DNA of 64,000 bases, taken from assembly GCF_003367395.1 (NCBI RefSeq), contig NZ_CP031417.1:4650001-4714000 (forward strand), written 5' to 3'. Shown one piece after another: positions 1 through 8,230 of this stretch (the first letter of the stretch is position 1; each line of letters begins with the position of its first letter). This stretch comes from Pseudolabrys taiwanensis. Its GTDB lineage: Bacteria > Pseudomonadota > Alphaproteobacteria > Rhizobiales > Xanthobacteraceae. The translations under genes were made by a program, and so were the position numbers. The notes under the pieces are model-generated. The model was not told the origin of the DNA, searched no databases, and saw only the letters and a program-made list of their open reading frames with translations.

Positions 1-1
1 A

Positions 2-325
2 ATCGGTTTCGTCACCCTGGCCGTCGTCTTTGTTTCGGCGACGTTGCTCGGCTTCGCCAGCCATGCGCCCGGCGGTCTCGGCGTGTTCGACGCCGCGATG
101 CTTGTGGCGCTGTGGGAGTTCGACAAGGAAGATCTGCTGGCCGGCTTGCTCCTGTTCCGGTTGCTGTATTATCTCGTGCCGTTCGCGGTGGCGCTCGTCA
201 TTCTTGGCATTCGCGAGTTCTGGCTCAGTACGCATGGCGCGCGCCGCAAGCCTGAATTGAAATCGGTACATGCGAGCGAGCCTATGCGCAGCGAGTTCGA
301 GCCCGAAAAGACCGATGCCGTTTAA
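2..325 (+). CDS. C-terminal part of a UPF0104 / lysylphosphatidylglycerol synthase-type membrane protein (5' end outside window)
   Basis: The reading frame is open from the window edge to a TAA at 323-325, so only about 107 C-terminal residues are present. It shows a hydrophobic start, then SHAPGGLGVFDAAML and a further membrane stretch around LLYYLVPFAVALVILGI. The APGGLGVFE-like motif followed by R-x-LYY-x-xP is typical of the flippase-like membrane domain of the UPF0104 / MprF family. The tail is charged and probably cytoplasmic. It ends 3 bp before phoR in the same direction and may be cotranscribed with it. The family assignment comes from these motifs; the substrate is unknown. Confidence 0.7.
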   Translation: MGFVTLAVVFVSATLLGFASHAPGGLGVFDAAMLVALWEFDKEDLLAGLLLFRLLYYLVPFAVALVILGIREFWLSTHGARRKPELKSVHASEPMRSEFEPEKTDAV

Positions 326-328
326 GCC

Positions 329-1543
329 ATGGCCGTGAATGACGAAGCGCTCAGTCGCGCGCCGCGCTCGAATTGGCCGGGCCGATTGCGTCAGGCTTGG
401 AAAGTATTGCGCGGCACGCCGATCGACAACGGGACCGGCGCCATTCCGCCTTTGGCAAATGGCTCTTTCCATGCGCAGGCGCCACTCATCGAGTCGCTGA
501 TCGGTGGCCTGCCCGGCCCAGCCATCGTGCTGGATCGGGATAGCCGCGTCATCGCCTTCAACAGCGCGGCGACATCGATCGCTCCTGTTCTGCGCCGGGG
601 CGAGCCGGCGCTGATTTCGCTGCGCATGCCCGAACTGGTCGACGCCATTCGCCGGGCTGGCAAACGGCGCGAGCCGCAACGCGTCGAATTTTTCGAGCGC
701 GTACCGCTCGACCGCTGGTTTGAAGCTTTTGTCACGCCGGTAAAGCTTGCTGGGGGGGCGGACAGCCGGCCCGACATTCTGCTGCTGACGTTTAACGACC
801 TGACGCCGCTGCGCCGGGTTGAGGAAATGCGCGCCGACTTCGTTGCCAATGCGAGCCACGAATTGCGTACACCGCTCGCCGCGCTACTCGGCTTCATCGA
901 AACCTTGCAGGGGCCGGCCAGATCCGACGCCGTGGCGCGTGAGAAGTTCCTCGGCATCATGCAGGCGCAGGCCACCCGCATGGCGCGGCTGATCGACGAT
1001 CTGTTGTCGCTGTCGCGCATAGAGCTGAACGCGCACTTGCAGCCCAGCACGCCGGTCGATCTTGCCGTGATCGTGCGGCAGGTGGTCGACGGCTTGCAGA
1101 CCCTCGCCCGCGACCGTGAGGTCGAGATCAAGGTCGCGACCCCGGAGGCGCCGGTGATTGTGCTCGGCGATCGTGACGAGCTCATCCGGGCGCTCGAGAA
1201 CCTGGTCGAGAACGCGCTCAAATACGGCGCGGCCGGAAAGCGGGTCGATATTACGCTGGCGCCCGGCCAGACCCGGGCCGGCGCGCCGGAGGCGCGCTTG
1301 TCGGTGCGTGATTACGGTCCCGGCATCGCGCCGGAGCATCTCCCGCGGCTGACCGAGCGCTTCTATCGGGTCGACGTGGCGGACAGCCGCCAGCAAGGCG
1401 GCACCGGTTTGGGCCTCGCCTTGGTCAAACATGTGCTCAATCGCCATGGCGGCAGACTGTCGATCGAGAGCACTTTGGGCCAGGGAGCGAGTTTTACAAT
1501 GCACCTGCCCTTGCGCACCGCCGAGTCCGTCATCGGCGGATAA
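329..1543 (+). CDS. phoR: Phosphate-regulon sensor histidine kinase PhoR
   Basis: This is the sensor kinase that autophosphorylates and passes phosphate to PhoB when phosphate is scarce. The 404-residue product has a PAS-like region at about 55-165. The HisKA motif ASHELRTPL follows with phospho-acceptor His177. The ATPase domain has the N box (NLVENALKYG, about residue 290) and the G box GGTGLGLALVK near 355-365. It sits directly before pstSCAB-phoU-phoB, which settles its identity among PhoR-like kinases. Oddly, no membrane-spanning segment is visible at the N terminus, and an in-frame stop at 323-325 rules out an upstream extension. The kinase therefore looks cytosolic and probably depends on the PstSCAB-PhoU complex for sensing. 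Confidence 0.9.
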   Translation: MAVNDEALSRAPRSNWPGRLRQAWKVLRGTPIDNGTGAIPPLANGSFHAQAPLIESLIGGLPGPAIVLDRDSRVIAFNSAATSIAPVLRRGEPALISLRMPELVDAIRRAGKRREPQRVEFFERVPLDRWFEAFVTPVKLAGGADSRPDILLLTFNDLTPLRRVEEMRADFVANASHELRTPLAALLGFIETLQGPARSDAVAREKFLGIMQAQATRMARLIDDLLSLSRIELNAHLQPSTPVDLAVIVRQVVDGLQTLARDREVEIKVATPEAPVIVLGDRDELIRALENLVENALKYGAAGKRVDITLAPGQTRAGAPEARLSVRDYGPGIAPEHLPRLTERFYRVDVADSRQQGGTGLGLALVKHVLNRHGGRLSIESTLGQGASFTMHLPLRTAESVIGG

Positions 1544-1568
1544 AATCTAGTTAAATCATATACTTGAT

Positions 1569-1597
1569 ACGTCATCGTACTGTCATCTAAAGTTCAT
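1569..1597 (+). promoter_or_regulatory. Pho box (PhoB-binding site) upstream of pstS
   Basis: Three 7-bp direct repeats lie at an 11-bp period: ACGTCAT (1569-1575), CTGTCAT (1580-1586) and AGTTCAT (1591-1597), separated by 4-bp AT-rich spacers. CTGTCAT with a 4-bp gap is the known PhoB half-site arrangement. The central repeat is a perfect match and the flanking ones are partial. The site lies between phoR and pstS, about 200 bp before the pstS start, and should drive phosphate-starvation induction of pstSCAB-phoU-phoB. Confidence 0.8.
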
Positions 1598-1795
1598 AGA
1601 ACGGTGACGGGCGATGCCTATGGCTGGCCCCGCGATCTCGGAACGGCTTGCGCTCGCGCAATGACAAAGCCCTCTGAGGCACGCACGGAGAGCGTATTTT
1701 TGAGCAACAGCGGCCGCCCGAGGTTGGGCGCAACGAGGGTGTCATGGGGCGTTCGGCTCCGTGCGCGTCTCTGGCCGTCAACATGGAGAAAACCC

Positions 1796-2833
1796 GTGAA
1801 ACATTGGACCGCACTGGCAGCCGCCGGCTTCCTTGCCGCCGCCGCCTTCGTACCGGCGAGCGCCGCCGACATTTCGGGCGCCGGCGCGACCTTCCCTTAT
1901 CCGGTCTACGCCAAGTGGGCGGATGCCTATAAGAAGGAGACCGGCAACGGTCTGAACTATCAGTCGATCGGCTCCGGCGGCGGCATCAAGCAGATCAAGG
2001 CCAAGACCGTGACGTTCGGCGCTTCCGACGCGCCGCTGCCGGGCAAGGAGCTCGACGAGGCCGGCCTTTCGCAGTTCCCGATGGTGATGGGCGGCATCGT
2101 GCCGGTCGTGAACCTCGACGGCGTGAAGCCGGGTGACCTCGTGCTCGACGGCCCGACGCTGGCCAAGATCTTCCTCGGCGACATCAAGTCCTGGGACGAC
2201 GCCGCGATCGCCAAGCTGAACCCGAACGCCAAGCTGCCGAAGCAGGCGATCGCCCTCGTTCACCGTTCGGACGGGTCGGGCACCACCTTCAACTTCACCT
2301 ACTACCTGTCGGACGTCAGCCCCGACTGGAAGTCGAAGGTCGGCACCAACACCGCGGTGCAATGGCCTGCCGGTATCGGCGCCAAGGGCAACGAAGGCGT
2401 CGCCAACAACGTCGGCAACACCAAGGGCTCGATCGGCTACGTCGAGTACGCCTACGCGCTGCAGAACAAGCTGACCTTCACCAAGATGGTCAACAAGGGC
2501 GGCAAGACCGTGTCGCCGACCTCGGAAGCGTTCCAGGCCGCGGCTGCCAACGCCGACTGGAAGTCGCAGCCGGGCTACGGCGTGATCCTCGCCAACCAGC
2601 CGGGCGACAAGTCCTGGCCGATGACCGCGGCGACGTGGATCCTCGTCTACAAGAAGCCGGCCGACGCTGCCGCCACCACCGAAGCGCTCAAGTTCTTCGC
2701 TTGGGCCTACAAGAACGGCGGCAAGATGGCTGAAGAACTCGACTACGTGCCGATGCCGGCCAATGTCGTGAAGGACATCGAGGCTACCTGGAAGTCCGAC
2801 ATCAAGGACGCCAGCGGTAAGTCGCTGTTCTAA
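1796..2833 (+). CDS. pstS: Phosphate ABC transporter, periplasmic phosphate-binding protein PstS
   Basis: PstS captures inorganic phosphate in the periplasm and delivers it to PstCA. The chosen GTG start at 1796 follows GGAGAA at 1785-1790. It gives a 345-residue protein that begins with a clear Sec signal peptide ([18 protein letters not shown], cleavage after ASA near residue 22). The mature part starts [18 protein letters not shown], the hallmark of PstS. It also contains the phosphate-binding [11 protein letters not shown] and [10 protein letters not shown] loops. The same frame is open further upstream, but that would bury the signal peptide. It is the first gene of the pst operon behind a Pho box and is followed by a stem-loop before pstC. 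Confidence 0.95.
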   Translation: MKHWTALAAAGFLAAAAFVPASAADISGAGATFPYPVYAKWADAYKKETGNGLNYQSIGSGGGIKQIKAKTVTFGASDAPLPGKELDEAGLSQFPMVMGGIVPVVNLDGVKPGDLVLDGPTLAKIFLGDIKSWDDAAIAKLNPNAKLPKQAIALVHRSDGSGTTFNFTYYLSDVSPDWKSKVGTNTAVQWPAGIGAKGNEGVANNVGNTKGSIGYVEYAYALQNKLTFTKMVNKGGKTVSPTSEAFQAAAANADWKSQPGYGVILANQPGDKSWPMTAATWILVYKKPADAAATTEALKFFAWAYKNGGKMAEELDYVPMPANVVKDIEATWKSDIKDASGKSLF

Positions 2834-2847
2834 TCCAAGGAAAGTTG

Positions 2848-2874
2848 GGGAGGGGCGCCATGGGTGCCTCTCCC
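2848..2874 (+). terminator. Stem-loop between pstS and pstC (attenuator or processing hairpin)
   Basis: GGGAGGGGCGCC (2848-2859), a 3-nt loop and GGTGCCTCTCCC (2863-2874) can pair along all 12 positions, counting two G-U pairs. TTTCTC follows. It starts 15 bp after the pstS stop. Such hairpins commonly let binding-protein mRNA accumulate above permease mRNA; that role is inferred here. Confidence 0.6.
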
Positions 2875-2966
2875 TTTCTCACCGCCTCGCCAGAGGTGGC
2901 TTGTCTTACGGCCGCAAGGTCGGTTGAGTGGCTCCCTGACGCAGTGCAAGCCGAAGGAGAGCCCGC

Positions 2967-3986
2967 GTGCAATCATCCCGGAGGGGACCCGTGGTGGACG
3001 TTGCGTTACAGGGCGGGGCTGCCAGCGTGGCCCAGCAGGTCGATCGGGCTAAGGTTCTTCAACGCCTGCGCATGAGTGACGCGGTGTTCCGCGGTCTGAC
3101 GCGTGCCGCGGCCATTACCGTTCTGATCATTCTCAGTGGTATCATTATTTCGTTGGTTTACGGCTCGTGGCCGGCGCTGCGTGCGTTCGGTCTGACCTTC
3201 CTGGTCGATGAGTCCTGGAACCCGGTGACGGAGCGCTTCGGCGCGATCGCGCCGATCTACGGCACCATCGTCACTTCGGTCATCGCCATGCTGATCGCGG
3301 TTCCGGTCGGTCTGTTCATCGCGATGTTCCTGACCGAGCTGTGCCCGATGTGGCTGCGCCGCCCGATCGGCATCGCCATCGAGTTGCTCGCCGGCATCCC
3401 CAGCATCATCTACGGCATCTGGGGCCTGTTCGTGTTCGCCCCTTTCCTACAGCAATATGTGCAGCCGTTCCTGATCGAGGTGTTCGGCAACGTTCCGGTG
3501 CTGTCGACGCTGTTCGCCGGCCCGCCTTACGGCATCGGCGTGCTGACCGCCGGTCTGATCCTCGCCATCATGGTGTTGCCCTTCATCACCTCGATCTCGC
3601 GTGACGTGTTCGAGGCGGTGCCGCCGGTGTTGAAAGAAGCGGCCTACGGCCTCGGATGCACCACCTGGGAAGTCGCCCGTTACGTCGTGCTGCCCTATAC
3701 CCGCGTCGGCGTCATCGGCGGCGTCATGCTCGGCCTTGGCCGTGCGCTCGGCGAAACCATGGCGGTGACCTTCGTCATCGGCAATGCCCACCACATATCC
3801 GGCTCGATCCTGGCGCCGGGCACGACGATCTCGGCGACCATCGCCAACGAATTCACCGAGGCCGTCGGCGATCTCTACACCTCCTCGCTGATCGCGCTCG
3901 GTCTGATCCTCTTCGTCATCACCTTCATCGTTCTCGCCTTCGCGCGACTGATGCTGATGCGCCTCAATGCCAAGGTGGGAGGCTAA
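2967..3986 (+). CDS. pstC: Phosphate ABC transporter permease PstC
   Basis: One of the two inner-membrane permease subunits of the high-affinity phosphate importer. There are about six hydrophobic segments, the first near residues 46-66 ([19 protein letters not shown]). The ABC-permease EAA loop is seen as [20 protein letters not shown]. The GTG start at 2967 follows AAGGAGA (2954-2960) at good spacing. A second GTG pair at 2991/2994 is preceded by GGAGG and could be used instead, which would remove 8-9 residues. The segment [20 protein letters not shown] is characteristic of PstC. It ends 4 bp before the pstA start, so the two are transcribed together. Confidence 0.93.
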   Translation: MQSSRRGPVVDVALQGGAASVAQQVDRAKVLQRLRMSDAVFRGLTRAAAITVLIILSGIIISLVYGSWPALRAFGLTFLVDESWNPVTERFGAIAPIYGTIVTSVIAMLIAVPVGLFIAMFLTELCPMWLRRPIGIAIELLAGIPSIIYGIWGLFVFAPFLQQYVQPFLIEVFGNVPVLSTLFAGPPYGIGVLTAGLILAIMVLPFITSISRDVFEAVPPVLKEAAYGLGCTTWEVARYVVLPYTRVGVIGGVMLGLGRALGETMAVTFVIGNAHHISGSILAPGTTISATIANEFTEAVGDLYTSSLIALGLILFVITFIVLAFARLMLMRLNAKVGG

Positions 3987-3990
3987 CGCC

Positions 3991-4827
3991 ATGGCGCTTT
4001 ACGACACCCGCCGCGCCCGCAACAAGTTGGCCGTCGGCCTTGCGATCGCCGCAACCCTCTTCGGCCTTGCTTGGTTGGTGCTGATCCTTGCGGTCCTGCT
4101 CTGGGAAGGCTTCAGCGGCCTGTCCCTGCGCGTCTTCACCGAGATGACGCCGCCGCCTGGCGCGGCCGGTGGTCTGCTAAACCCGATCATGGGCAGCCTG
4201 ATCATGACCGTCATCGCGGTCGTGATCGGTACGCCGCTGGGCATGCTCGCCGGCACGTACATGGCGGAGTACGGGCGCTACGATAAACTCACCGCAGTGG
4301 TGCGTTTCATCAACGACATCCTGCTCAGCGCTCCGTCGATCGTCGTCGGTCTGTTCGTCTATGAGATCGTCGTGGCGCAGATGGGCCACTTCTCCGGCTG
4401 GGCCGGGGCCATCGCCCTCGCCGTCATCGTGGTGCCGGTGGTGGTTCGCACGACCGAGGACATGCTGACTCTCGTGCCCGACACGCTGCGCGAAGCAGCC
4501 GCCTCGATCGGTTTGCCGCGTTCGCTGATGATCAAGAAAGTCGCCTACCGCGCCGCGCGCGCCGGCATGGTCACCGGCGTGCTGCTAGCCGTGGCGCGCA
4601 TCTCCGGCGAAACCGCTCCGCTGTTGTTCACCGCGCTCAACAATCAGTTCTGGAGCATGAACATGAATGCGCCGGTGGCCAGCCTGCCGGTCGTGATCTT
4701 CCAGTTTGCGCTGAGTCCCTACAAGGACTGGCAGGAACTGGCGTGGACCGGCGCTCTCATCATCACCCTGGCGGTGCTGGCGCTTAGCATCACCGCACGT
4801 TCCCTCGCGGCACAGAGAAAGTCATGA
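3991..4827 (+). CDS. pstA: Phosphate ABC transporter permease PstA
   Basis: Second permease subunit of the Pst importer, 278 residues. The ATG at 3991 is chosen because GGGAGG (3977-3982) precedes it; the frame is open slightly upstream. Visible traits are an N-terminal membrane segment, about five further hydrophobic helices, and an EAA loop ([20 protein letters not shown]). The region [21 protein letters not shown] is typical of PstA. The ending [20 protein letters not shown] is near-diagnostic. The stop overlaps the pstB start by 4 bp (ATGA), which indicates translational coupling. Confidence 0.94.
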   Translation: MALYDTRRARNKLAVGLAIAATLFGLAWLVLILAVLLWEGFSGLSLRVFTEMTPPPGAAGGLLNPIMGSLIMTVIAVVIGTPLGMLAGTYMAEYGRYDKLTAVVRFINDILLSAPSIVVGLFVYEIVVAQMGHFSGWAGAIALAVIVVPVVVRTTEDMLTLVPDTLREAAASIGLPRSLMIKKVAYRAARAGMVTGVLLAVARISGETAPLLFTALNNQFWSMNMNAPVASLPVVIFQFALSPYKDWQELAWTGALIITLAVLALSITARSLAAQRKS

Positions 4828-5642
4828 ACAGCGTAGCATCGTTCACCGTTCCGACCGTCAACAATGCGCCGATCAACGTCGAAGGTTTGACGGAGAAGAT
4901 CTCCGTGCGCGATCTCGACTTCTTCTATGGCGAGCATCGTGCGCTGAAGAATATCAACGTGCCGCTCTATAAGGGTAAGGTCACGGCGTTCATCGGTCCG
5001 TCCGGCTGCGGCAAGTCCACGCTGCTGCGAATCCTGAACCGCATGTACGATCTCTATCCGAACCAGCGCGCCGCTGGTCACGTCCGCTTGGATAACGAAG
5101 ATATCCTGGCGCCGTCGCAGGATCTCAACCTGCTGCGCGCGAAGGTCGGCATGGTGTTCCAGAAGCCGACGCCGTTTCCGATGACGATCTACGAGAACAT
5201 CGCCTTCGGCATCCGGCTTTATGAGAAGCTGTCTAAGTCGGAGCTCGACGACCGCGTCAAGAGCGCCCTTGAGCGGGCCGCGCTGTGGAACGAGGTCAAG
5301 GACAAGCTCAACGCCAACGGACAATCGCTGTCGGGCGGCCAGCAACAACGTCTGTGCATTGCCCGCACGGTCGCCGTGCGCCCCGAGGTGATCCTCTTCG
5401 ACGAGCCGTGCTCGGCGCTTGATCCCATCTCGACGGCCAAGATCGAAGAGCTGATCGACGAGCTCAAGGACGATTACACGATCGCGATCGTCACCCACAA
5501 TATGCAGCAGGCGGCGCGCGTCTCCGACTTCACGGCCTTCATGTATCTCGGCGAAATGGTCGAATTCGACGAGACCACCAAGATCTTCACGACCCCGACC
5601 GATCGTCGCACTCAGGATTATATCACCGGCCGCTTCGGCTAG
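4824..5642 (+). CDS. pstB: Phosphate ABC transporter ATP-binding protein PstB
   Basis: The ATPase that powers phosphate import by PstCA and takes part in phosphate signalling with PhoU and PhoR. The 272-residue product has Walker [10 protein letters not shown] at 58-66, a Q loop ([17 protein letters not shown]), the ABC signature LSGGQQQR from residue 169 and Walker B VILFDEP from residue 189. A switch histidine is present in [25 protein letters not shown] and the FQKPTPFPM stretch are PstB-specific. The gene overlaps pstA by 4 bp and is followed after 31 bp by phoU. Confidence 0.96.
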   Translation: MNSVASFTVPTVNNAPINVEGLTEKISVRDLDFFYGEHRALKNINVPLYKGKVTAFIGPSGCGKSTLLRILNRMYDLYPNQRAAGHVRLDNEDILAPSQDLNLLRAKVGMVFQKPTPFPMTIYENIAFGIRLYEKLSKSELDDRVKSALERAALWNEVKDKLNANGQSLSGGQQQRLCIARTVAVRPEVILFDEPCSALDPISTAKIEELIDELKDDYTIAIVTHNMQQAARVSDFTAFMYLGEMVEFDETTKIFTTPTDRRTQDYITGRFG

Positions 5643-5673
5643 CGCGCGACAAGAGCGCGAAGGACAACGACAA

Positions 5674-6396
5674 ATGACCGACCAGCAACATACCGCGAAA
5701 GCCTTCGATTCCGACTTGCAGGACTTGTCCCGCATGGTTGCCGAGATGGGCGGACTTGCCGAAAAGCAGGTGGCCGAAGCCGTTGCCGCTCTGGCCCGGC
5801 GCGACACCGCGCTGGCGCAGCGCATCACCGAGGCCGACACCAGCATCGATAAACTGCAGCACGAGATCGAGGAAAAGGCGGTTCTCACCATCGCACGTCG
5901 TCAGCCGATGGCGGTCGACCTGCGCGAGATCGTTGGCGCGTTGCGCCTTGCCAACGATCTGGAGCGTATCGGCGATCTCGCCAAGAACATTGCCAAACGC
6001 GTCATTGCGCTGAATGCGGAATTTCCCCCGCCGAAGCTGATCCGCGGCGTCGAGCACATGACCGATCTACTGCTCGAGCAGCTCAAGACGGTGCTCGATG
6101 CTTATGTGCGCCGCGACATCAGCAAGGCGCTGTCGGTGTGGCGCGGCGATGAAGAGATCGACGCGGTGTGCACCTCGGTGTTCCGTGAGCTGCTCACCTA
6201 TATGATGGAAGACCCGCGCAACATCACCTTCTGCATCCACCTGATGTTCTGCGCGAAGAATATCGAACGCATGGGCGATCACGCCACCAACATCGCCGAG
6301 ACCGTGCATTACATCATCGAAGGGCGCCCGATTGCCGACAAGCGGCCGAAGGGCGACACCACGACCATCCCGGCGTTGCGTGCGGCGGGGGAGTAA
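5674..6396 (+). CDS. phoU: Phosphate transport system regulator PhoU
   Basis: PhoU is a peripheral regulator that links the Pst transporter to PhoR and represses the regulon when phosphate is plentiful. The 240-residue product shows the two PhoU three-helix repeats. Each has the acidic metal-binding signature in its third helix, seen as LRLANDLERIGDLAKNIAKR (about residues 92-111) and CAKNIERMGDHATNIAE (about 194-210). The length is normal for the family. It lies between pstB and phoB, the usual position. Confidence 0.96.
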   Translation: MTDQQHTAKAFDSDLQDLSRMVAEMGGLAEKQVAEAVAALARRDTALAQRITEADTSIDKLQHEIEEKAVLTIARRQPMAVDLREIVGALRLANDLERIGDLAKNIAKRVIALNAEFPPPKLIRGVEHMTDLLLEQLKTVLDAYVRRDISKALSVWRGDEEIDAVCTSVFRELLTYMMEDPRNITFCIHLMFCAKNIERMGDHATNIAETVHYIIEGRPIADKRPKGDTTTIPALRAAGE

Positions 6397-6411
6397 CCGC
6401 GAGACCATAAG

Positions 6412-7113
6412 ATGAGCGCCCGCATCCTGATCGTCGAAGACGAGGAGCCGCTGACGATGCTCCTCCGCTATAATCTCGAAGCGGAGGGATACGAGGTCGA
6501 AACCGCCGCCCGCGGCGATGAGGCCGATACCCGCCTGAAAGAAGCGACCCCCGACCTGGTCGTGCTCGATTGGATGCTGCCGGGCCTCTCCGGCATCGAG
6601 CTTTGCCGTCGTCTGCGGGCCCGCCCCGAAACACGGCAATTGCCCATCATCATGCTCACCGCGCGAGGCGAGGAGAGCGAGAAGGTGCGCGGTCTGGCGA
6701 CCGGCGCCGACGATTATATCGTCAAACCGTTCTCGGTGCCGGAACTGCTTGCGCGTGTGCGCGCGCTGCTGCGCCGGGCCAATCCAGAGCGGGTCGCCAA
6801 CGTGTTGACCATCGGCGATCTCGAGCTCGACCGTGAAAAGAAACGCGTCTCGCGTTCGGGCCGTGCGATCGATCTCGGCCCGACCGAGTATCGCCTGCTC
6901 GAGTTCCTAATGGAGCGTCCGGGTCGCGTGTTCTCGCGCGAGCAGTTGCTCGACGGCGTCTGGGGTTCGGACATCTACATCGATGAGCGGACCGTCGACG
7001 TCCATGTCGGCCGTCTGCGCAAGGCGATCAATCGTGGCCAAGCCGCCGATCCGATACGGACCGTGCGCGGCGCCGGCTACGCGCTCGACGACCGCTTCGG
7101 GCGGATGAACTAG
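6412..7113 (+). CDS. phoB: Phosphate regulon response regulator PhoB
   Basis: DNA-binding response regulator activated by PhoR. The 233-residue protein has a receiver domain (1-120) with acidic pocket E9-D10, phospho-acceptor D53 in VVLDWMLPG, a conserved Thr in MLTARGEE and Lys in YIVKPFS. A winged-helix OmpR/PhoB output domain follows (about 130-230), ending in VHVGRLRKAIN and RTVRGAGYAL. It is 15 bp downstream of phoU and is the last gene of the operon. Its likely targets include the Pho box at 1569-1597. Confidence 0.96.
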   Translation: MSARILIVEDEEPLTMLLRYNLEAEGYEVETAARGDEADTRLKEATPDLVVLDWMLPGLSGIELCRRLRARPETRQLPIIMLTARGEESEKVRGLATGADDYIVKPFSVPELLARVRALLRRANPERVANVLTIGDLELDREKKRVSRSGRAIDLGPTEYRLLEFLMERPGRVFSREQLLDGVWGSDIYIDERTVDVHVGRLRKAINRGQAADPIRTVRGAGYALDDRFGRMN

Positions 7114-7116
7114 TGC

Positions 7117-7245
7117 GCGCTTATCCCTCCCCCGCTCGCGGGGAGGGTGGCGAGCGAAGCGAGCCGGGTGGGGGTCGCTTTCAATTGCGACGTTACTCAC
7201 CCCCGGCGCTGCGCGCCGGACCCTCCCCTTTCAGGGAAGGATAAG
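7117..7245. repeat. Intergenic palindromic repeat element (CTTATCCCTCCCC type)
   Basis: The segment begins with CTTATCCCTCCCCC and ends with GGGAAGGATAAG, an imperfect terminal inverted repeat. Inside are further palindromes (CTCGCGGGGAG, GCGAGCGAAGCGAGC, CCGGCGCTGCGCGCCGG). It fills the phoB-gcrA gap and carries no reading frame of note. Short GC-rich palindromic elements of this look are dispersed in intergenic DNA of Hyphomicrobiales genomes; this copy is unique within the window. Confidence 0.6.
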
Positions 7246-7256
7246 AAAGCAAAAAC

Positions 7257-7287
7257 AAAAAGGCCGGGCAGTGCGCCCGGCCTTTTT
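7257..7287. terminator. Bidirectional intrinsic terminator between phoB and gcrA
   Basis: AAAAAGGCCGGGC, loop AGTGC, GCCCGGCCTTTTT. This is a perfect 8-bp GC stem (13 bp counting the flanking A/T pairs) with a T run on either strand. It can end transcription of the convergent pho operon and gcrA. Confidence 0.9.
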
Positions 7288-7306
7288 CGTGATCGGTTGA
7301 TTGCGC

Positions 7307-7795
7307 TCAGCCTCTGAATGCCCGCTTCTCACGTCGGCGATCATTGGCCGGCTGATAGGCCACGCGGCAGTGGAACGAGCAGTAAGGTTGTTCGTTCGAG
7401 GTGTCGCCGCCGCAGAAGAAGAAGTCCGACGCGCCCGGATCACCCACCGGCCAGCGGCAGGTATGCTCGTTGAGCTGCAGCAACGTCTTGCGCTGCTCCG
7501 TCGGAATTTCGATCAGTTCCGGCTCGGGCTCCGGCTCGTACTCGTAAGCGAGCGCGGTATTGCCGCGGACTGCCGGCCGCGAAACGCGCAGCATGTGACC
7601 GGAAGAGCGCGCTTTACGCGGCCGCGGCGCGGCCGAGGACGGGCTCTTGGCGCGGCCGGAGAGGCCCAGGCGATGCACCTTGCCAATCACCGCGTTGCGG
7701 GTGATGCCGCCAAGCTCGGCCGCGATCTGACTGGCGGAAAGCCCGTCCGACCACAGCTTCTTGAGAAGTTCGACCCTCTCGTCCGTCCAGCCCAT
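7307..7795 (-). CDS. gcrA: Cell-cycle regulator GcrA
   Basis: GcrA is an alphaproteobacterial transcription factor that acts with sigma-70 RNA polymerase at promoters carrying CcrM-methylated GANTC sites. The 162-residue product starts MGWTDERVELLKKLWSDGLS, followed by SASQIAAELGGITRNAVIGKVHR, the GcrA DNA-binding domain. The C-terminal RNA-polymerase-binding part has CRWPVGDP and Cys pairs in FFFCGG and YCSFHC. The start at 7795 is preceded by GGGAGA. The frame stays open far upstream across argD, but that is antisense shadow. Five GANTC sites lie in its upstream region, which fits regulation by DNA methylation. Confidence 0.95.
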   Translation of the reverse strand: MGWTDERVELLKKLWSDGLSASQIAAELGGITRNAVIGKVHRLGLSGRAKSPSSAAPRPRKARSSGHMLRVSRPAVRGNTALAYEYEPEPEPELIEIPTEQRKTLLQLNEHTCRWPVGDPGASDFFFCGGDTSNEQPYCSFHCRVAYQPANDRRREKRAFRG

Positions 7796-7827
7796 CGGTA
7801 TTCTCCCAGGCGCCCTAGCCTTGGTTA

Positions 7828-8050
7828 GAATCCATCCCCGACGACCGGTGCCTCCCCAAGCGGGCACCCGGACGCGTACGCTCCAGGGATGAACTAGAAA
7901 TCTATCTCGCCGTACGAAATGTCGTACTGACTTGACCAAAACGCTACAATATGGGGTGACTCGCGTGCAAGCACCGCGCGGGCCCAAACCGCAGCTACCA
8001 ACAGTTTTCCAATAGAATCCGGGCTTGCGGCGTAATTGAGTCCGCGAATC
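7828..8050. promoter_or_regulatory. Cluster of five GANTC (CcrM methylation) sites between gcrA and argD
   Basis: GANTC occurs at 7828, 7958, 8015, 8038 and 8046, five times in 223 bp, where chance predicts about one or fewer. CcrM methylates these sites in alphaproteobacteria and GcrA reads them. The cluster fills the 435-bp divergent gap between gcrA and argD and may tie one or both genes to the cell cycle. Confidence 0.6.
7912..7927. promoter_or_regulatory. 16-bp perfect dyad upstream of gcrA
   Basis: GTACGA (7912-7917), spacer AATG, TCGTAC (7922-7927) form a perfect inverted repeat about 120 bp upstream of the gcrA start. It could be an operator for an unknown regulator. No known consensus is claimed. 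Confidence 0.35.
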
Positions 8051-8066
8051 GCTCGGCGCCAAAAGG

Positions 8067-8094
8067 TTGACTTGGAGCCGCCCGGCAATAAAAT
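8067..8094 (+). promoter_or_regulatory. Candidate sigma-70 promoter for argD
   Basis: TTGACT (8067-8072), a 16-bp gap and TAAAAT (8089-8094) form a near-consensus housekeeping promoter about 135 bp before argD, in otherwise GC-rich DNA. Confidence 0.5.
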
Positions 8095-8230
8095 ACGTCG
8101 TAACAGTGCCGCCCGGCGAGGCGGCACGTTTCGTTTTGGCCCGCGCATGCACCCGAACCCGGGCGACCGGCGCGGGGAGACATCCAGCCGATACCGAGCA
8201 GGATCGGCCTGATGATGAAAGAAGTTGGCC

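Noticed and set aside
1604..1795. N-terminal extension of PstS
   Set aside because: The frame is open to 1604, but it would place 64 non-hydrophobic residues before a clear signal peptide; the GTG at 1796 has a good ribosome-binding site.
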